From Fervidifonticultor_A octavus_A (GTDB lineage Bacteria; Sysuimicrobiota; Sysuimicrobiia; Sysuimicrobiales; Humicultoraceae), in the NCBI GenBank assembly GCA_031459655.1, contig JAVKID010000045.1, forward strand, positions 1-25,186: DNA of 25,186 nucleotides, written 5' to 3'. The translations under genes were made by a program, and so were the position numbers. Of this stretch, positions 8,471-16,512 are shown piece by piece. The notes under the pieces are model-generated. The model made no database searches. It was not told the origin of the DNA and saw nothing but the letters and a program-made list of their open reading frames with translations. Each line of letters opens with the position of its first letter. The first letter of the stretch is position 1.

Positions 8471-9891
8471 TGGCCCGCTCCGCCGTCCAGACGCCGGCCC
8501 GGTCCAGAGGGGGCCTCCACGTCTCCGAGCGCAAGGTGCTCCTCGTGGCCGCCGACCTGGTCCTGCTGAACCTGGCCCTCCTGGCCGTCCTCGCCTGGCG
8601 GATGCGAGAGCCGTTCGCGGCGGCCACTGTGGCCAGCCGCGCGGGGTGGTTTGCGCTGCTCTCCTTCATCTGGGCCGCGGTGGCGGCGCTGTCCGAAGTC
8701 TACGATCTCCGCCGCGCCGCCCGGTTGCCCGCGGGGGTCGTCCGTCCGGTGACGGCGGTGTTGGTCGCCGACCTGCTCTACCTGGCCGTCCCCTACTACA
8801 CGCCGTACCTGCACGCGTCTCGGTTGACGGTGCTGTCCTTCCTGGCGGCGACGGCCGGCCTGGTGGCCGCGTGGCGCACGCTCTACGCGGTCGTGCTGGT
8901 GCAACCCTCCTTCCGGCACCCGGTCCTGATCCTGGGCGCCGGGCCGGCGGGTCGGGAGATCCTCTCCGTGATGCGGGCCTACGGCGAGACCGAGTACCTG
9001 CCGGTCGGCTTCGTGGACGGCGACCCGGCCCTCCGGGGCCAGGAGGTCGACGGGATCCCCGTGTGGGGCCAGGCGCGCGACCTGGCGGCCATCCTCGGCC
9101 GCACCGACGCCTCGGAGGTGGTGGTGGCCCTGCCGCCGTCGGAGGGCATCGACGGCGACCTGTTCCAGACCCTGGTGGACTGTCACGAGCGGGGCATCAC
9201 GGTGACACCGATGTACCGCCTGTTCGAGCAACTCACAGGACAGGTGCCGATCGAGCACGCGGGGCGCAACCTCTCCGTGGTCCTGCCGCTGGACCGGACA
9301 CCCCCGGTCATCTTCGATGCGGTGAAGCGACTCCTCGACCTGCTCCTGGGGGCCGTCGGCCTGGCCTTCATGGCCGTCGTCACCCCGCTCGCCGCCCTGG
9401 CGCTGTGGCTTGAGGACCGCGGCCCCGCCTTCTACCGGCAGCGGAGGGTGGGGCGGGGCGGCCGGGAGTTCGTCCTGCTCAAGTTCCGCACCATGACGCC
9501 CGATGCCGAAGCCACCGGCCCCCAGTGGGCCGATGTGGGCGACGCCCGCGTGACCCGGGTCGGCCGCGTCCTCCGTCGGCTGCACCTCGATGAGCTCCCA
9601 CAGGCGGTGAATATCCTCCGGGGCGAGATGAGCGTGGTCGGGCCCCGGCCCGAGCGGCCGGAGTTCGTCGCCGCGCTCCAGACGGTCATCCCCTACTACC
9701 GGACGCGGCTGAGCGTGCGGCCCGGCGTGACCGGCTGGGCGCAGGTGAACTTCGAGTACGGGGATTCCGTGGAGGACGCGCTGGTCAAGCTCCGCTACGA
9801 CCTGTACTATGTGAAGCACCGCTCGATGGTCCTCGACCTGCTGATCCTGATCCGGACCCTGGGGCATGTTCTCAGGCGGGGCGGTCGCTAG
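8467..9891 (+). CDS. Polyprenyl glycosylphosphotransferase (initiating sugar-1-phosphate transferase)
   Basis: 474-residue inner-membrane enzyme that transfers a sugar-1-phosphate from a nucleotide sugar to undecaprenyl phosphate, starting the lipid-linked glycan. Order of parts: four or five hydrophobic segments between about 22 and 145, a cytoplasmic Rossmann-like domain opening with VLILGAGPAGREI (about 152-265), one more hydrophobic hairpin (VKRLLDLLLGAVGLAFM), and the Bac_transf catalytic domain with RQRRVGRGGREFVLLKFRTM, the acidic pair in HLDELPQ, MSVVGPRPERPEF and RPGVTGWAQVN. This is the full-length WbaP/CpsE architecture, not the short PglC form. Which sugar (Glc, Gal or another hexose) is not readable. 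ATGA overlap with the previous gene; it ends the first tightly coupled block. Confidence 0.92.
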   Translation: MMARSAVQTPARSRGGLHVSERKVLLVAADLVLLNLALLAVLAWRMREPFAAATVASRAGWFALLSFIWAAVAALSEVYDLRRAARLPAGVVRPVTAVLVADLLYLAVPYYTPYLHASRLTVLSFLAATAGLVAAWRTLYAVVLVQPSFRHPVLILGAGPAGREILSVMRAYGETEYLPVGFVDGDPALRGQEVDGIPVWGQARDLAAILGRTDASEVVVALPPSEGIDGDLFQTLVDCHERGITVTPMYRLFEQLTGQVPIEHAGRNLSVVLPLDRTPPVIFDAVKRLLDLLLGAVGLAFMAVVTPLAALALWLEDRGPAFYRQRRVGRGGREFVLLKFRTMTPDAEATGPQWADVGDARVTRVGRVLRRLHLDELPQAVNILRGEMSVVGPRPERPEFVAALQTVIPYYRTRLSVRPGVTGWAQVNFEYGDSVEDALVKLRYDLYYVKHRSMVLDLLILIRTLGHVLRRGGR

Positions 9892-9975
9892 GGAGGCAGA
9901 CTGTATTGATCGTATGAACGTTGAGGTGGAGGCTAGGCACAGACCGTCTGGTCTGGTACTGTCGGCGGTGCGCGT
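9892..9975 (+). promoter_or_regulatory. Spacer with short hairpin ahead of nucleotidyltransferase gene
   Basis: This 84-nt gap is the longest non-coding stretch in the polysaccharide operon and is visibly richer in A/T than its flanks. It contains an inverted repeat AGACC-GTCT-GGTCT at 9941-9954, about 20 nt before the next start codon. No confident -35/-10 pair could be placed. It could be an internal promoter with operator, a weak attenuator or simply a spacer. Confidence 0.2.
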
Positions 9976-10953
9976 ATGAAGGCCATCATTCCCGTCGCCG
10001 GGGTCGGCCGACGCCTGCGGCCGCACACCCACACGCAGCCCAAGGCCCTCATGCACGTCGCAGGCCGTCCCATCCTGGGGCATATCCTGGATGAACTGGT
10101 GGCGGCGGGCATCGACGAGGTCGTCCTGGTCGTCGGCCACCTCGGCGAGAAGGTCGAGGAGTACGTCCGCAGCCGCTATGCGATCCCGGCGCACTTCGTG
10201 GAGCAGGCCGAACCGCTGGGCAACGGCCATGCCATCTACGTCGCCCGCGAGCACCTGGACGGCGACGGTGTGCTGATCATCATGGGGGACACGATCATCA
10301 AGGCCGACCTGTCCAGGGTGCTGGCGCTGGAGGAGTCGGCCATCGGGATCCAGGAAGTGGCGGACCCGCGGCGCTTCGGGGTCGTCGAGGTCTCCGACGG
10401 TCTCGTGCGGCGGCTGGTGGAGAAGCCCGAGGTGCCTCCGAGCAACCTGGCCGTCGTCGGCCTCTACCTGATCCGCCAGCCGCGGCTGCTGCGGGAGGCC
10501 CTGGAGCGCATGGTTGCCGAACGCCGGCAGGTGCGCGGCGAGTACTGGCTGGCCGATGCGCTCCAGATGATGGTGGAATCCGGGGTGCCCATGCGGACGT
10601 TCCGGACATCGGGGTGGTACGACTGCGGGACGCCCGAGGCCCTGCTGGAAGCCAACCGGGAGCTGCTGGCGGCCGAGGCACCCGCGGTCCCGACCGCGCC
10701 CGGCGCGGTCGTCCTCCCGCCCTCCTACGTGGATCCGACCGCGGAGGTCGAGGGATCGGTGATCGGACCCTACACGTCGATTGCCGAGGGCGCCCGCGTG
10801 CGGCATTCGGTCATCCGTGACAGCATCATCAATGCCGAGGCCATCGTCGAGGGCGTCCTGTTGGAACACTCCATCATCGGGGAACACGCGTCGGTGACCG
10901 GGCGCGCGGCGCGGATCAACCTCGGCGACTCCTCGGAAGTCGTCGTGGGATGA
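9976..10953 (+). CDS. Sugar-1-phosphate nucleotidyltransferase with left-handed beta-helix tail
   Basis: 325-residue cytoplasmic enzyme that would activate a sugar-1-phosphate with UTP or dTTP. N-terminal GT-A type nucleotidyltransferase domain (1-235): AGVGRRLRPHTHTQPKAL, LGNGHAIYVAR, IIMGDTIIK, a VEKPEVPPSN loop and SGWYDCGTPEALLEAN. Residues about 250-325 contain hexapeptide-like repeats (YVDPTAEVEGSVIGPYTSIA and following) typical of a left-handed beta-helix. The phosphate-binding loop reads G-V-G-R-R where the family usually has G-x-G-T-R. Closest types are the long RmlA-like and GalU/GlmU-like nucleotidyltransferases; the substrate is unresolved. It differs clearly from the second nucleotidyltransferase at 14912, suggesting two activated sugars. 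Confidence 0.82.
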   Translation: MKAIIPVAGVGRRLRPHTHTQPKALMHVAGRPILGHILDELVAAGIDEVVLVVGHLGEKVEEYVRSRYAIPAHFVEQAEPLGNGHAIYVAREHLDGDGVLIIMGDTIIKADLSRVLALEESAIGIQEVADPRRFGVVEVSDGLVRRLVEKPEVPPSNLAVVGLYLIRQPRLLREALERMVAERRQVRGEYWLADALQMMVESGVPMRTFRTSGWYDCGTPEALLEANRELLAAEAPAVPTAPGAVVLPPSYVDPTAEVEGSVIGPYTSIAEGARVRHSVIRDSIINAEAIVEGVLLEHSIIGEHASVTGRAARINLGDSSEVVVG

Positions 10954-10972
10954 GCCCGGCCGGAGCGGCGGC

Positions 10973-11980
10973 ATGCCGCGCTACCTGGTAACCGGCGGCG
11001 CCGGGTTCATCGGCGCCCACCTGGTCGGGGCGCTGGTCGCCCGCGGCGAGTCCGTGCGGATCCTCGATAACTTCTCGACCGGCTCGGTGCGCAACCTGGC
11101 CTTCGTGTTGGGCCGCAGCGTCGAGTCCGGCGCGGAGACGGAGGACACGCTGGCGGGCGACGGGGTCGAGGTGATCCGCGGCGACATCCGGGATCCGGCG
11201 ACCTGCGCGGCCGCCTGCGAGGGGGTCGAGATCGTGCTCCATCAGGCGGCGATGCGCTCCGTCCCCCGGTCGGTGGACGACCCGCGGGGGGCCACCGAGC
11301 ACAACGTCGCGGGCACCCTGAACCTGCTCATCGCCGCGTCCCGGGCCGGCGTGCGCCGGTTCGTCTACGCCTCGTCCTCCTCGGTGTACGGCGACGAGCC
11401 GGCCCTGCCCAAGCGAGAGGACCACCTCCCATCACCCATCTCGCCCTACGCGGCCTCGAAGCTGGCCGGCGAGTACTACTGCCGGGTCTTCGCCAGGACG
11501 TATGGGCTGGCCACGGTGTCGCTGCGCTACTTCAACGTTTTCGGGCCGCTGCAGGACCCGCGTTCGCCGTACGCGGCGGTCATCCCCCGGTTCATCGCCT
11601 GGACGCTAGCCGGCCATCCCCTGGAGATCCACGGCGACGGGTTGCAGTCCCGCGACTTCACCTACGTGGACAACGTCGTGGCCGCCAACCTGCTGGCGGC
11701 CGAGGCGCCGGATCTCGCCGGCGAGGCGTTGAACATCGCCTGCGGAGAACGGTTGACGCTCCTGGAGGTGGCTGATCTCATCGAGCGGCTGGTGGGCCGA
11801 CGGGTTCCGCGGCAGCACACGGCACCGCGGCGCGGGGATGTCCGCCACACGCTGGCCGACATCTCGAGGGCCAGGGCCATCCTCGGCTACGAGCCGCAGG
11901 TGCCCTTTGCCGAAGGCATGGCCCGGACGGTGGCCTTCTTCGCCCATCAGCCCGACGCCGATCGCTTTTCGGGAGGATGA
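10973..11980 (+). CDS. UDP-sugar 4-epimerase (GalE/WbpP-like SDR)
   Basis: 335-residue NAD-dependent extended SDR. Rossmann loop TGGAGFIGAH at the N-terminus, HQAAMRSVPRSVDDP, YASSSSVYGDEPALPKRED, catalytic YAASK, RYFNVFGPLQDPRSPYAAVI and GDGLQSRDFTYVDN. These segments are typical of the WbpP/Gne group of UDP-GlcNAc/UDP-Glc 4-epimerases, which interconvert gluco and galacto configurations of UDP-sugars. Specificity for N-acetylated or plain sugars cannot be assigned by eye; UDP-glucuronate 4-epimerase is another possibility given the UDP-GlcA enzymes nearby. A GGAG ribosome-binding site at 10962-10965 lies 7 nt before the ATG. The preceding gene ends 19 nt upstream. Confidence 0.85.
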   Translation: MPRYLVTGGAGFIGAHLVGALVARGESVRILDNFSTGSVRNLAFVLGRSVESGAETEDTLAGDGVEVIRGDIRDPATCAAACEGVEIVLHQAAMRSVPRSVDDPRGATEHNVAGTLNLLIAASRAGVRRFVYASSSSVYGDEPALPKREDHLPSPISPYAASKLAGEYYCRVFARTYGLATVSLRYFNVFGPLQDPRSPYAAVIPRFIAWTLAGHPLEIHGDGLQSRDFTYVDNVVAANLLAAEAPDLAGEALNIACGERLTLLEVADLIERLVGRRVPRQHTAPRRGDVRHTLADISRARAILGYEPQVPFAEGMARTVAFFAHQPDADRFSGG

Positions 11981-11985
11981 GGAGC

Positions 11986-13287
11986 ATGCACGTCTGCGTC
12001 ATCGGCGGGTTGGGCTACGTCGGGCTGGTGACCAGCGCCGGATTGGCCGAACTCGGGCACTCGGTGGTCGCGGTGGACACCGACCGGGACCGCCTGGCCC
12101 GCGTCCGGCGTGGGGACGTGCCGTTCCATGAGCCCGGCCTGCGCGAGTTGATGGAGCGCCACACCGCGACCGGGCGCCTGCGCTTTGACGGGAGCCTCGC
12201 CGAGGGGGTGCGCGGGGCGCGCGTCGTGTTCGTGGCGGTGGCCACCCCGGCGCGCCCCGACGGCGAGACCGACCTGGGCCAGGTCATCGCGGCGTCCGAA
12301 GAACTGGCGCGCCACCTGACGTCGCACACCATCATCGCCATCAAGAGCACGGTCCCGCTGGGCACGGGCCAGGCGCTCAGACGCATCCTCGAGGGGGGCG
12401 GCCGGGTGGAGGGGCGGGACTACGACCTGGTCGCGGTCCCCGAGTTCCTGCGCGAGGGCCACGCCGTGGCCGACTTCCTGCACCCCACGCGCATCGTGAT
12501 CGGCGCCTCCGACCCTCAGATCCGCCAGGAGGTCCGCCGGCTCTTCGCCGGCCTGGAAGCGCCGGTGCTGGAGACGACCTTCGAGCAGGCGCTGCTTATC
12601 AAGTATGCGTCCAACGCCTTCCTGGCCATGCGGGTCTCCTTCGCCAACGAACTGGCCGGGGTGTGCGAGGCCTCGGGCGTGGATGTGGTGCAGGTCCTCC
12701 ACGGCATGGGGTACGACCCGCGGGTCGGCCACGCGTACCTGGCGCCGGGGCTGGGCTTCGGTGGACCCTGCCTGGAGAAGGACCTGCGCTCGCTGATCCG
12801 CATCGCCGAGGGGGCCGGCTACGAACCGGCGTTCCTGCGGGCGATCCTCGAGAAGAACGAGCACCAGGTCCGGCAGATCGTCCGGCGCAGCGTGGACCTG
12901 CTCGACGGCGACCTGTACGCCCGGACCGTCGGGGTGCTGGGTCTGGCCTTCAAGCCGGGGACGAGCGACGTCCGCAACTCCCTGGCGCTGCGGGTGATCG
13001 ACCGGCTGCAGCGCCTGGGCGCGGGCATCCGCGGCTGCGACCCGCTGGCCAACGGGGAAGCACGGCAGGTGCTGCCCGGGGCCGCCATCGTCGACGACCC
13101 CTACGAGGCGGCGCAGGGCAGCCACCTGGTCATGGTGCTCAATGCGTGTGAAGAGTTCCGGCGCCTGGACCTGGAACGGCTCCGCTCGGTGGTGGCGCGC
13201 CCGAACCTGGTGGACGGGGTGAACGTCCTCGACCCCGAGGCGGCCAGGCGGGCGGGCTTTGTCTACCGCGGCGTGGGCCGGCGTTAG
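11986..13287 (+). CDS. ugd: UDP-glucose 6-dehydrogenase
   Basis: 433-residue enzyme oxidising UDP-glucose to UDP-glucuronate with two NAD. N-terminal MHVCVIGGLGYVGLV is the NAD-binding loop, then HEPGL, ATPARPDGETDL, KSTVPLGTG, PEFLREGHAVADF and the catalytic loop LGFGGPCLEKDL with Cys262, and finally LAFKPGTSDVRNS. All three UDPG_MGDH domains are present. The start at 11986 is chosen because it fits the family N-terminus and lies 9 nt after GGGAGG; the in-frame ATG at 11977 overlaps the upstream stop but directly abuts that ribosome-binding site. Its product feeds the UDP-xylose synthase at 2345. GDP-mannose dehydrogenase is a related alternative, less likely given context. Confidence 0.92.
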   Translation: MHVCVIGGLGYVGLVTSAGLAELGHSVVAVDTDRDRLARVRRGDVPFHEPGLRELMERHTATGRLRFDGSLAEGVRGARVVFVAVATPARPDGETDLGQVIAASEELARHLTSHTIIAIKSTVPLGTGQALRRILEGGGRVEGRDYDLVAVPEFLREGHAVADFLHPTRIVIGASDPQIRQEVRRLFAGLEAPVLETTFEQALLIKYASNAFLAMRVSFANELAGVCEASGVDVVQVLHGMGYDPRVGHAYLAPGLGFGGPCLEKDLRSLIRIAEGAGYEPAFLRAILEKNEHQVRQIVRRSVDLLDGDLYARTVGVLGLAFKPGTSDVRNSLALRVIDRLQRLGAGIRGCDPLANGEARQVLPGAAIVDDPYEAAQGSHLVMVLNACEEFRRLDLERLRSVVARPNLVDGVNVLDPEAARRAGFVYRGVGRR

Positions 13288-13289
13288 GC

Positions 13290-13303
13290 CTCGCTGAAGC
13301 GAG
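13290..13303 (+). other. Small hairpin between ugd and the ABC permease gene
   Basis: CTCGC-TGAA-GCGAG forms a 5-bp perfect stem with a 4-nt loop just after the ugd stop, 10 nt before the ABC permease start. There is no T-run, so it is not a convincing intrinsic terminator. It may stabilise mRNA ends or tune the stoichiometry of the exporter genes. Confidence 0.25.
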
Positions 13304-13313
13304 CGGATCCCGT

Positions 13314-14108
13314 ATGCGAAGTGACCAGCGACGTGGGGACGGTTCGGTCGACCTCCTGCGCTACCGGGATCTGTTGCTCAACCTGGTGGCGGCGGAACTG
13401 CGGGCCAAGTACCGGGGCTCGGCGCTGGGGTTCCTCTGGTCACTGCTCAACCCGCTGGCGCTGATCGTCATCTACTCCATCGCCTTCCGCTCCATTATCC
13501 GGATTCCGATCGAGCGCTTCCCGGTCTTCCTGATCGCGGGCATCCTGCCGTGGACCTTCTTCTCCAGTTCGTCCATGGCCGCCACGATCTCGCTGATGGT
13601 CAACGCCAGCCTGCTGAAGAAGGTCCGGTTCCCGCGGGAGATCATCCCGGCCTCGGTGGTGCTGTTCCACCTGGTCCAGAAGGTGCTGGCCCTGGTGGTG
13701 TTCCTGCCGTCGCTGCTGGTCCTGGCCGGCCACCTGCCGTGGACCCTGGTGTTCTACCCGATGGTGTTGGGCCTGCAGGTGCTCTTCGTCATGGGGGTCG
13801 CCATGGCGCTGTCGGTCCTGACGGTCGCCTACCGGGACCTCCGCCACCTGACCGAGGTCGCCTTGACGATGCTCTTCTGGCTGACCCCGATCGTCTACCG
13901 CGCCGACATGGTGCCCGCGACCCTCCGGTTGATCTTCGCGGCCAACCCCATGACCTCGTTCGTCTCGGCCTTCCAGGACATCACCTACTGGGGTCGGCCG
14001 CCGGACCCGGGCACATTCCTCGCCATGGCCGGGTGGGCCGGCGCGTCGCTGGTCGTCGGGCTGGCGATGTTCCGCCAGCGTGCGGCCTACGTGGCGGAGG
14101 ACCTCTAG
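13314..14108 (+). CDS. wzm: Polysaccharide ABC exporter, permease subunit (Wzm-like)
   Basis: 264-residue ABC-2 type inner-membrane protein. After a cytoplasmic N-terminus comes the conserved amphipathic segment YRDLLLNLVAAELRAKYRGS followed by ALGFLWSLLNPLALIVIYS, the signature entry into the first membrane helix. About six hydrophobic segments follow, with VRFPREIIPAS in the first cytoplasmic loop and TPIVYRADMVP before the last pair, as in Wzm, KpsM and TagG. It pairs with the ATPase encoded immediately downstream to move the finished lipid-linked glycan across the inner membrane. No Wzx flippase or Wzy polymerase is seen, consistent with ABC-dependent export. The start lacks a strong ribosome-binding site but gives the usual N-terminal length. 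Confidence 0.9.
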   Translation: MRSDQRRGDGSVDLLRYRDLLLNLVAAELRAKYRGSALGFLWSLLNPLALIVIYSIAFRSIIRIPIERFPVFLIAGILPWTFFSSSSMAATISLMVNASLLKKVRFPREIIPASVVLFHLVQKVLALVVFLPSLLVLAGHLPWTLVFYPMVLGLQVLFVMGVAMALSVLTVAYRDLRHLTEVALTMLFWLTPIVYRADMVPATLRLIFAANPMTSFVSAFQDITYWGRPPDPGTFLAMAGWAGASLVVGLAMFRQRAAYVAEDL

Positions 14109-14915
14109 GTGGGGCCGGCGATCGAGGTCCGCGGGGTCTGGAAGCGGTTCATCCTCCGCCACAACCGCGTGGAGACCCTCAAGGGCCGGGTGTTGAGCCT
14201 GTTCGATCCCCGCCAGCGTGAGCGGCGGGAGGTCTTCTGGGCCCTGCAGGACGTCAGCCTGGCGGTCGAGCCAGGCGAGACGGTCGGGGTCATCGGGCCC
14301 AACGGGTCGGGCAAGAGCACGCTGCTGCGCCTGATCGCCGGCACGTTGCCCGCCACGCAGGGCGACATCGTCGTCCGGGGCCGGGTGTCGCCGATGCTGG
14401 AGATCGGGGTCGGATTCCACCTGGACCTGACCGGCCGGGAGAACATCTACCTGAACGGCTCGCTGCTGGGCCTGCCCCGCCGGGAGGTCGAACGGCTCTA
14501 CCCGGCGATTGTCGAGTTCGCCGAACTGGAGGACTTCATCGACGTCCCGGTCAGGAACTACTCCAGCGGCATGCATGCGCGTCTGGGGTTCGCCATCGCC
14601 GCGCACCTCGACCCCGACGTCCTGCTGATCGACGAGGCCCTCAGCGTCGGCGACGAGGAGTTCCAGAAGAAGTGCCACGACCGGATGGACCAGGTCCGGC
14701 GTCGCGGGAAAACCGTCATGTTCGTCTCCCACAACCTCCGGGCCGTGGCCGCGCTGTGCGACCGGGTCGGCCTCCTGGTCCACGGGAGGATGCTGGCGGT
14801 CGGGCCGCCCGACGACGTGATCCCCAGATACCAGGACCTCGTCGCCGCGGCCCAGGCCGGCGCCGGGCGGATGCTGGGCCCGGAACTCCCGCAGGTCTTT
14901 GGGGTCCGCCGGTGA
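14109..14915 (+). CDS. wzt: Polysaccharide ABC exporter, ATPase subunit (Wzt-like, short form)
   Basis: 268-residue ATP-binding subunit partnering the preceding permease; its GTG directly follows the permease stop. Walker A GPNGSGKST at 63-71, the signature region YSSGMHARLGF at 151-161, Walker B DVLLIDEALSVGDEEF near 170-185, and a FVSHNL switch histidine. The N-terminal stretch FILRHNRVETLKGRVLSL and the segment EIGVGFHLDLTGREN are typical of O-antigen/teichoic-acid exporters. It ends shortly after the ATPase fold, so it lacks the C-terminal carbohydrate-binding domain found in Wzt proteins that recognise a modified chain terminus. It thus resembles capsule-type or RfbE-type ATPases of similar length. 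It overlaps the next gene by GTGA. Confidence 0.92.
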   Translation: MGPAIEVRGVWKRFILRHNRVETLKGRVLSLFDPRQRERREVFWALQDVSLAVEPGETVGVIGPNGSGKSTLLRLIAGTLPATQGDIVVRGRVSPMLEIGVGFHLDLTGRENIYLNGSLLGLPRREVERLYPAIVEFAELEDFIDVPVRNYSSGMHARLGFAIAAHLDPDVLLIDEALSVGDEEFQKKCHDRMDQVRRRGKTVMFVSHNLRAVAALCDRVGLLVHGRMLAVGPPDDVIPRYQDLVAAAQAGAGRMLGPELPQVFGVRR

Positions 14916-15976
14916 AGGCGCTGGTGCTTGCCGGGGGCGCCGGGACGCGTCTGCGGCCGCTCACCCACACGATGCCCAAGCAACTGGTGCCCGTGGCCAA
15001 TCGGCCGGTGCTGCACTACGTCATGCGCCACCTCCAGGATGCGGGCCTGCAGCAGGTGGGGGTCGTCATCGCGCCTGAGACCGGGGCGCAAATCAGGGCC
15101 GCGCTGGAGGCCAATCCCTGGGGCCTCGAGTTCACCTACGTCGTGCAGCCGCAACCCCTGGGCCTGGCGCACGCCATCCAGGTCGCCCGCGACTTCCTCG
15201 CCGACGACCCGTTCGTCATGTACCTGGGCGACAACCTGATCGGCCAGGGCATCCGGGAGTTTGCCCGGACCCTGTCGGAAACCGCCTCCGACGCGGTGAT
15301 CCTGCTCAAGGAGGTGGCCGACCCGCGCCTGTTCGGCGTGGCCGAGGTGGACACGCAGGGTCGGGTGGTGCGCCTGACGGAAAAGCCGCAGCATCCGCCC
15401 AGTCGCCTCGCCCTGGTCGGCGTGTACGGCTTCTCGCCGGCGATCCACCAGGCCGTCGAGACGCTCCGGCCGTCGGCCCGGGGAGAACTGGAGATCACCG
15501 ACGCCATCCAGCGACTGCTGGATCAGGGCCGGCGCGTCTCCAGCACGATGCTGCGGGGGTGGTGGCTGGACACCGGCAAGAAGGACGACCTGCTGGAGGC
15601 CAACCGCGTCGTGCTCGACGAGTGGGTCGAGCGCGACCTGCGCGGCGAGGTCGACGCGGCCAGCCGGGTGGAGGGACGGGTCACCCTGGAGCCGGGGGCG
15701 CGCCTCGTCGCCTCGACGGTGCGAGGCCCGGCCGTGATCGGCTCAGGCACGGTGGTCGAGCGCTCCTTCGTCGGACCCTACACCAGCATTGGGGCCGGGT
15801 GCGTGGTGTCCGACTCCGCAATCGAGCACCTGGTGGTGATGGACGGGGTCCGGCTCCTGGGCGTGCCGCGCCTGGAAGACAGCATCATCGGGAAGAACGC
15901 GACGGTTCGCCGCGCGGGCGGCAGCCGCCATGCCCACCGTCTGATCATCGGCGAGGACTCAGAGGTCGAACTCTAA
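14912..15976 (+). CDS. Glucose-1-phosphate thymidylyltransferase, long form
   Basis: 354-residue nucleotidyltransferase making dTDP-glucose (or UDP-glucose) from the hexose-1-phosphate. The long-form RmlA pattern is visible: VLAGGAGTRLRPLTHTMPKQ, PVLHYVMRHLQDAG, QPLGLAHAIQVARDF, VMYLGDNLIGQGI, LTEKPQHPPS, and GWWLDTGKKDDLLEAN, followed from about residue 240 by left-handed beta-helix repeats (VIGSGTVVERSFVGPYTSIG). This tail distinguishes it from the approximately 290-residue RmlA of dTDP-rhamnose operons. The GTG start sits in GTGA with the wzt stop. No rmlB, rmlC or rmlD is in the window, so use of dTDP-glucose for rhamnose is unproven. The stop codon overlaps the stop of a convergent pilin gene. 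Confidence 0.86.
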   Translation: MKALVLAGGAGTRLRPLTHTMPKQLVPVANRPVLHYVMRHLQDAGLQQVGVVIAPETGAQIRAALEANPWGLEFTYVVQPQPLGLAHAIQVARDFLADDPFVMYLGDNLIGQGIREFARTLSETASDAVILLKEVADPRLFGVAEVDTQGRVVRLTEKPQHPPSRLALVGVYGFSPAIHQAVETLRPSARGELEITDAIQRLLDQGRRVSSTMLRGWWLDTGKKDDLLEANRVVLDEWVERDLRGEVDAASRVEGRVTLEPGARLVASTVRGPAVIGSGTVVERSFVGPYTSIGAGCVVSDSAIEHLVVMDGVRLLGVPRLEDSIIGKNATVRRAGGSRHAHRLIIGEDSEVEL

Positions 15977-16512
15977 GGGTTCCGGGGCGCCGCGGTCGCC
16001 CGGCTGGTGACGACCTCCCTGCCGCGGCGGACCGCCACCTCGACGGTGACGCCGTCCCCGGCTTCCTGCAGGGTCACGCGTTCCACGCCGGTGGCCATCA
16101 ACCGCACCTCCCGGGGCACGGCGCGCCCGGCGGGGTCGAAGGCGACGACCAGCCGCAGGATCTCCCGGCGCTCCGGGTTGTGGACATAGACGATCCAGGC
16201 CGACCCGCCGCCAGCCGCAGTGGCCTCCCCAGCCGTGATCGCCAGCAGGGGATCGCCCTCGGGGACGGCGATCCGCGGACGGATGGTCACGCTGGGGGCC
16301 TGGCTGGCGTTGCGGACATCCCGCGCCATCACCTCCACCAGGCCAGTCGCGTGGCCCTGCGCCTCACGCAGGTCGGTCCCGCGCCGCCAGGTCGAGAGGC
16401 TGGCGACGAAGAGCGAGCCGATCAGGGCCATGACAATCGACGCCAGGGCCAGGGCGATGACCAGTTCGATGAGGGTGTAGCCGGCGGGGCCGACGGTCGG
16501 GCGTCGCGTCAC
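15973..16512 (-). CDS. Prepilin-type minor pilin/pseudopilin, GspJ/PilW-like
   Basis: 179-residue type IV prepilin-like protein. The GTG at 16512 (overlapping the upstream pilin stop in GTGA) gives a short positively charged leader MTRRPTVGPAG followed by YTLIELVIALALASIVMALI, with the prepilin-peptidase site between G and Y and Glu at mature position 5. The rest is a soluble, beta-rich domain (TIRPRIAVPEGDPLLAIT, SAWIVYVHNPERREILRLVV). Size and the DVRNAS stretch resemble GspJ/PilW minor pilins that nucleate the tip of a type II secretion or type IV pilus filament. It ends four bases into the end of the convergent nucleotidyltransferase gene. Choice between T2SS and T4P is not possible here. 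Confidence 0.78.
   Translation of the reverse strand: MTRRPTVGPAGYTLIELVIALALASIVMALIGSLFVASLSTWRRGTDLREAQGHATGLVEVMARDVRNASQAPSVTIRPRIAVPEGDPLLAITAGEATAAGGGSAWIVYVHNPERREILRLVVAFDPAGRAVPREVRLMATGVERVTLQEAGDGVTVEVAVRRGREVVTSRATAAPRNP

Noticed and set aside
8395..10974. Very long open frame of 859 codons on the - strand
   Set aside because: It lies antisense to the glycosylphosphotransferase and nucleotidyltransferase genes; the His/Gln/Gly/Arg-rich translation has no domain signal and is an effect of high GC at third codon positions.
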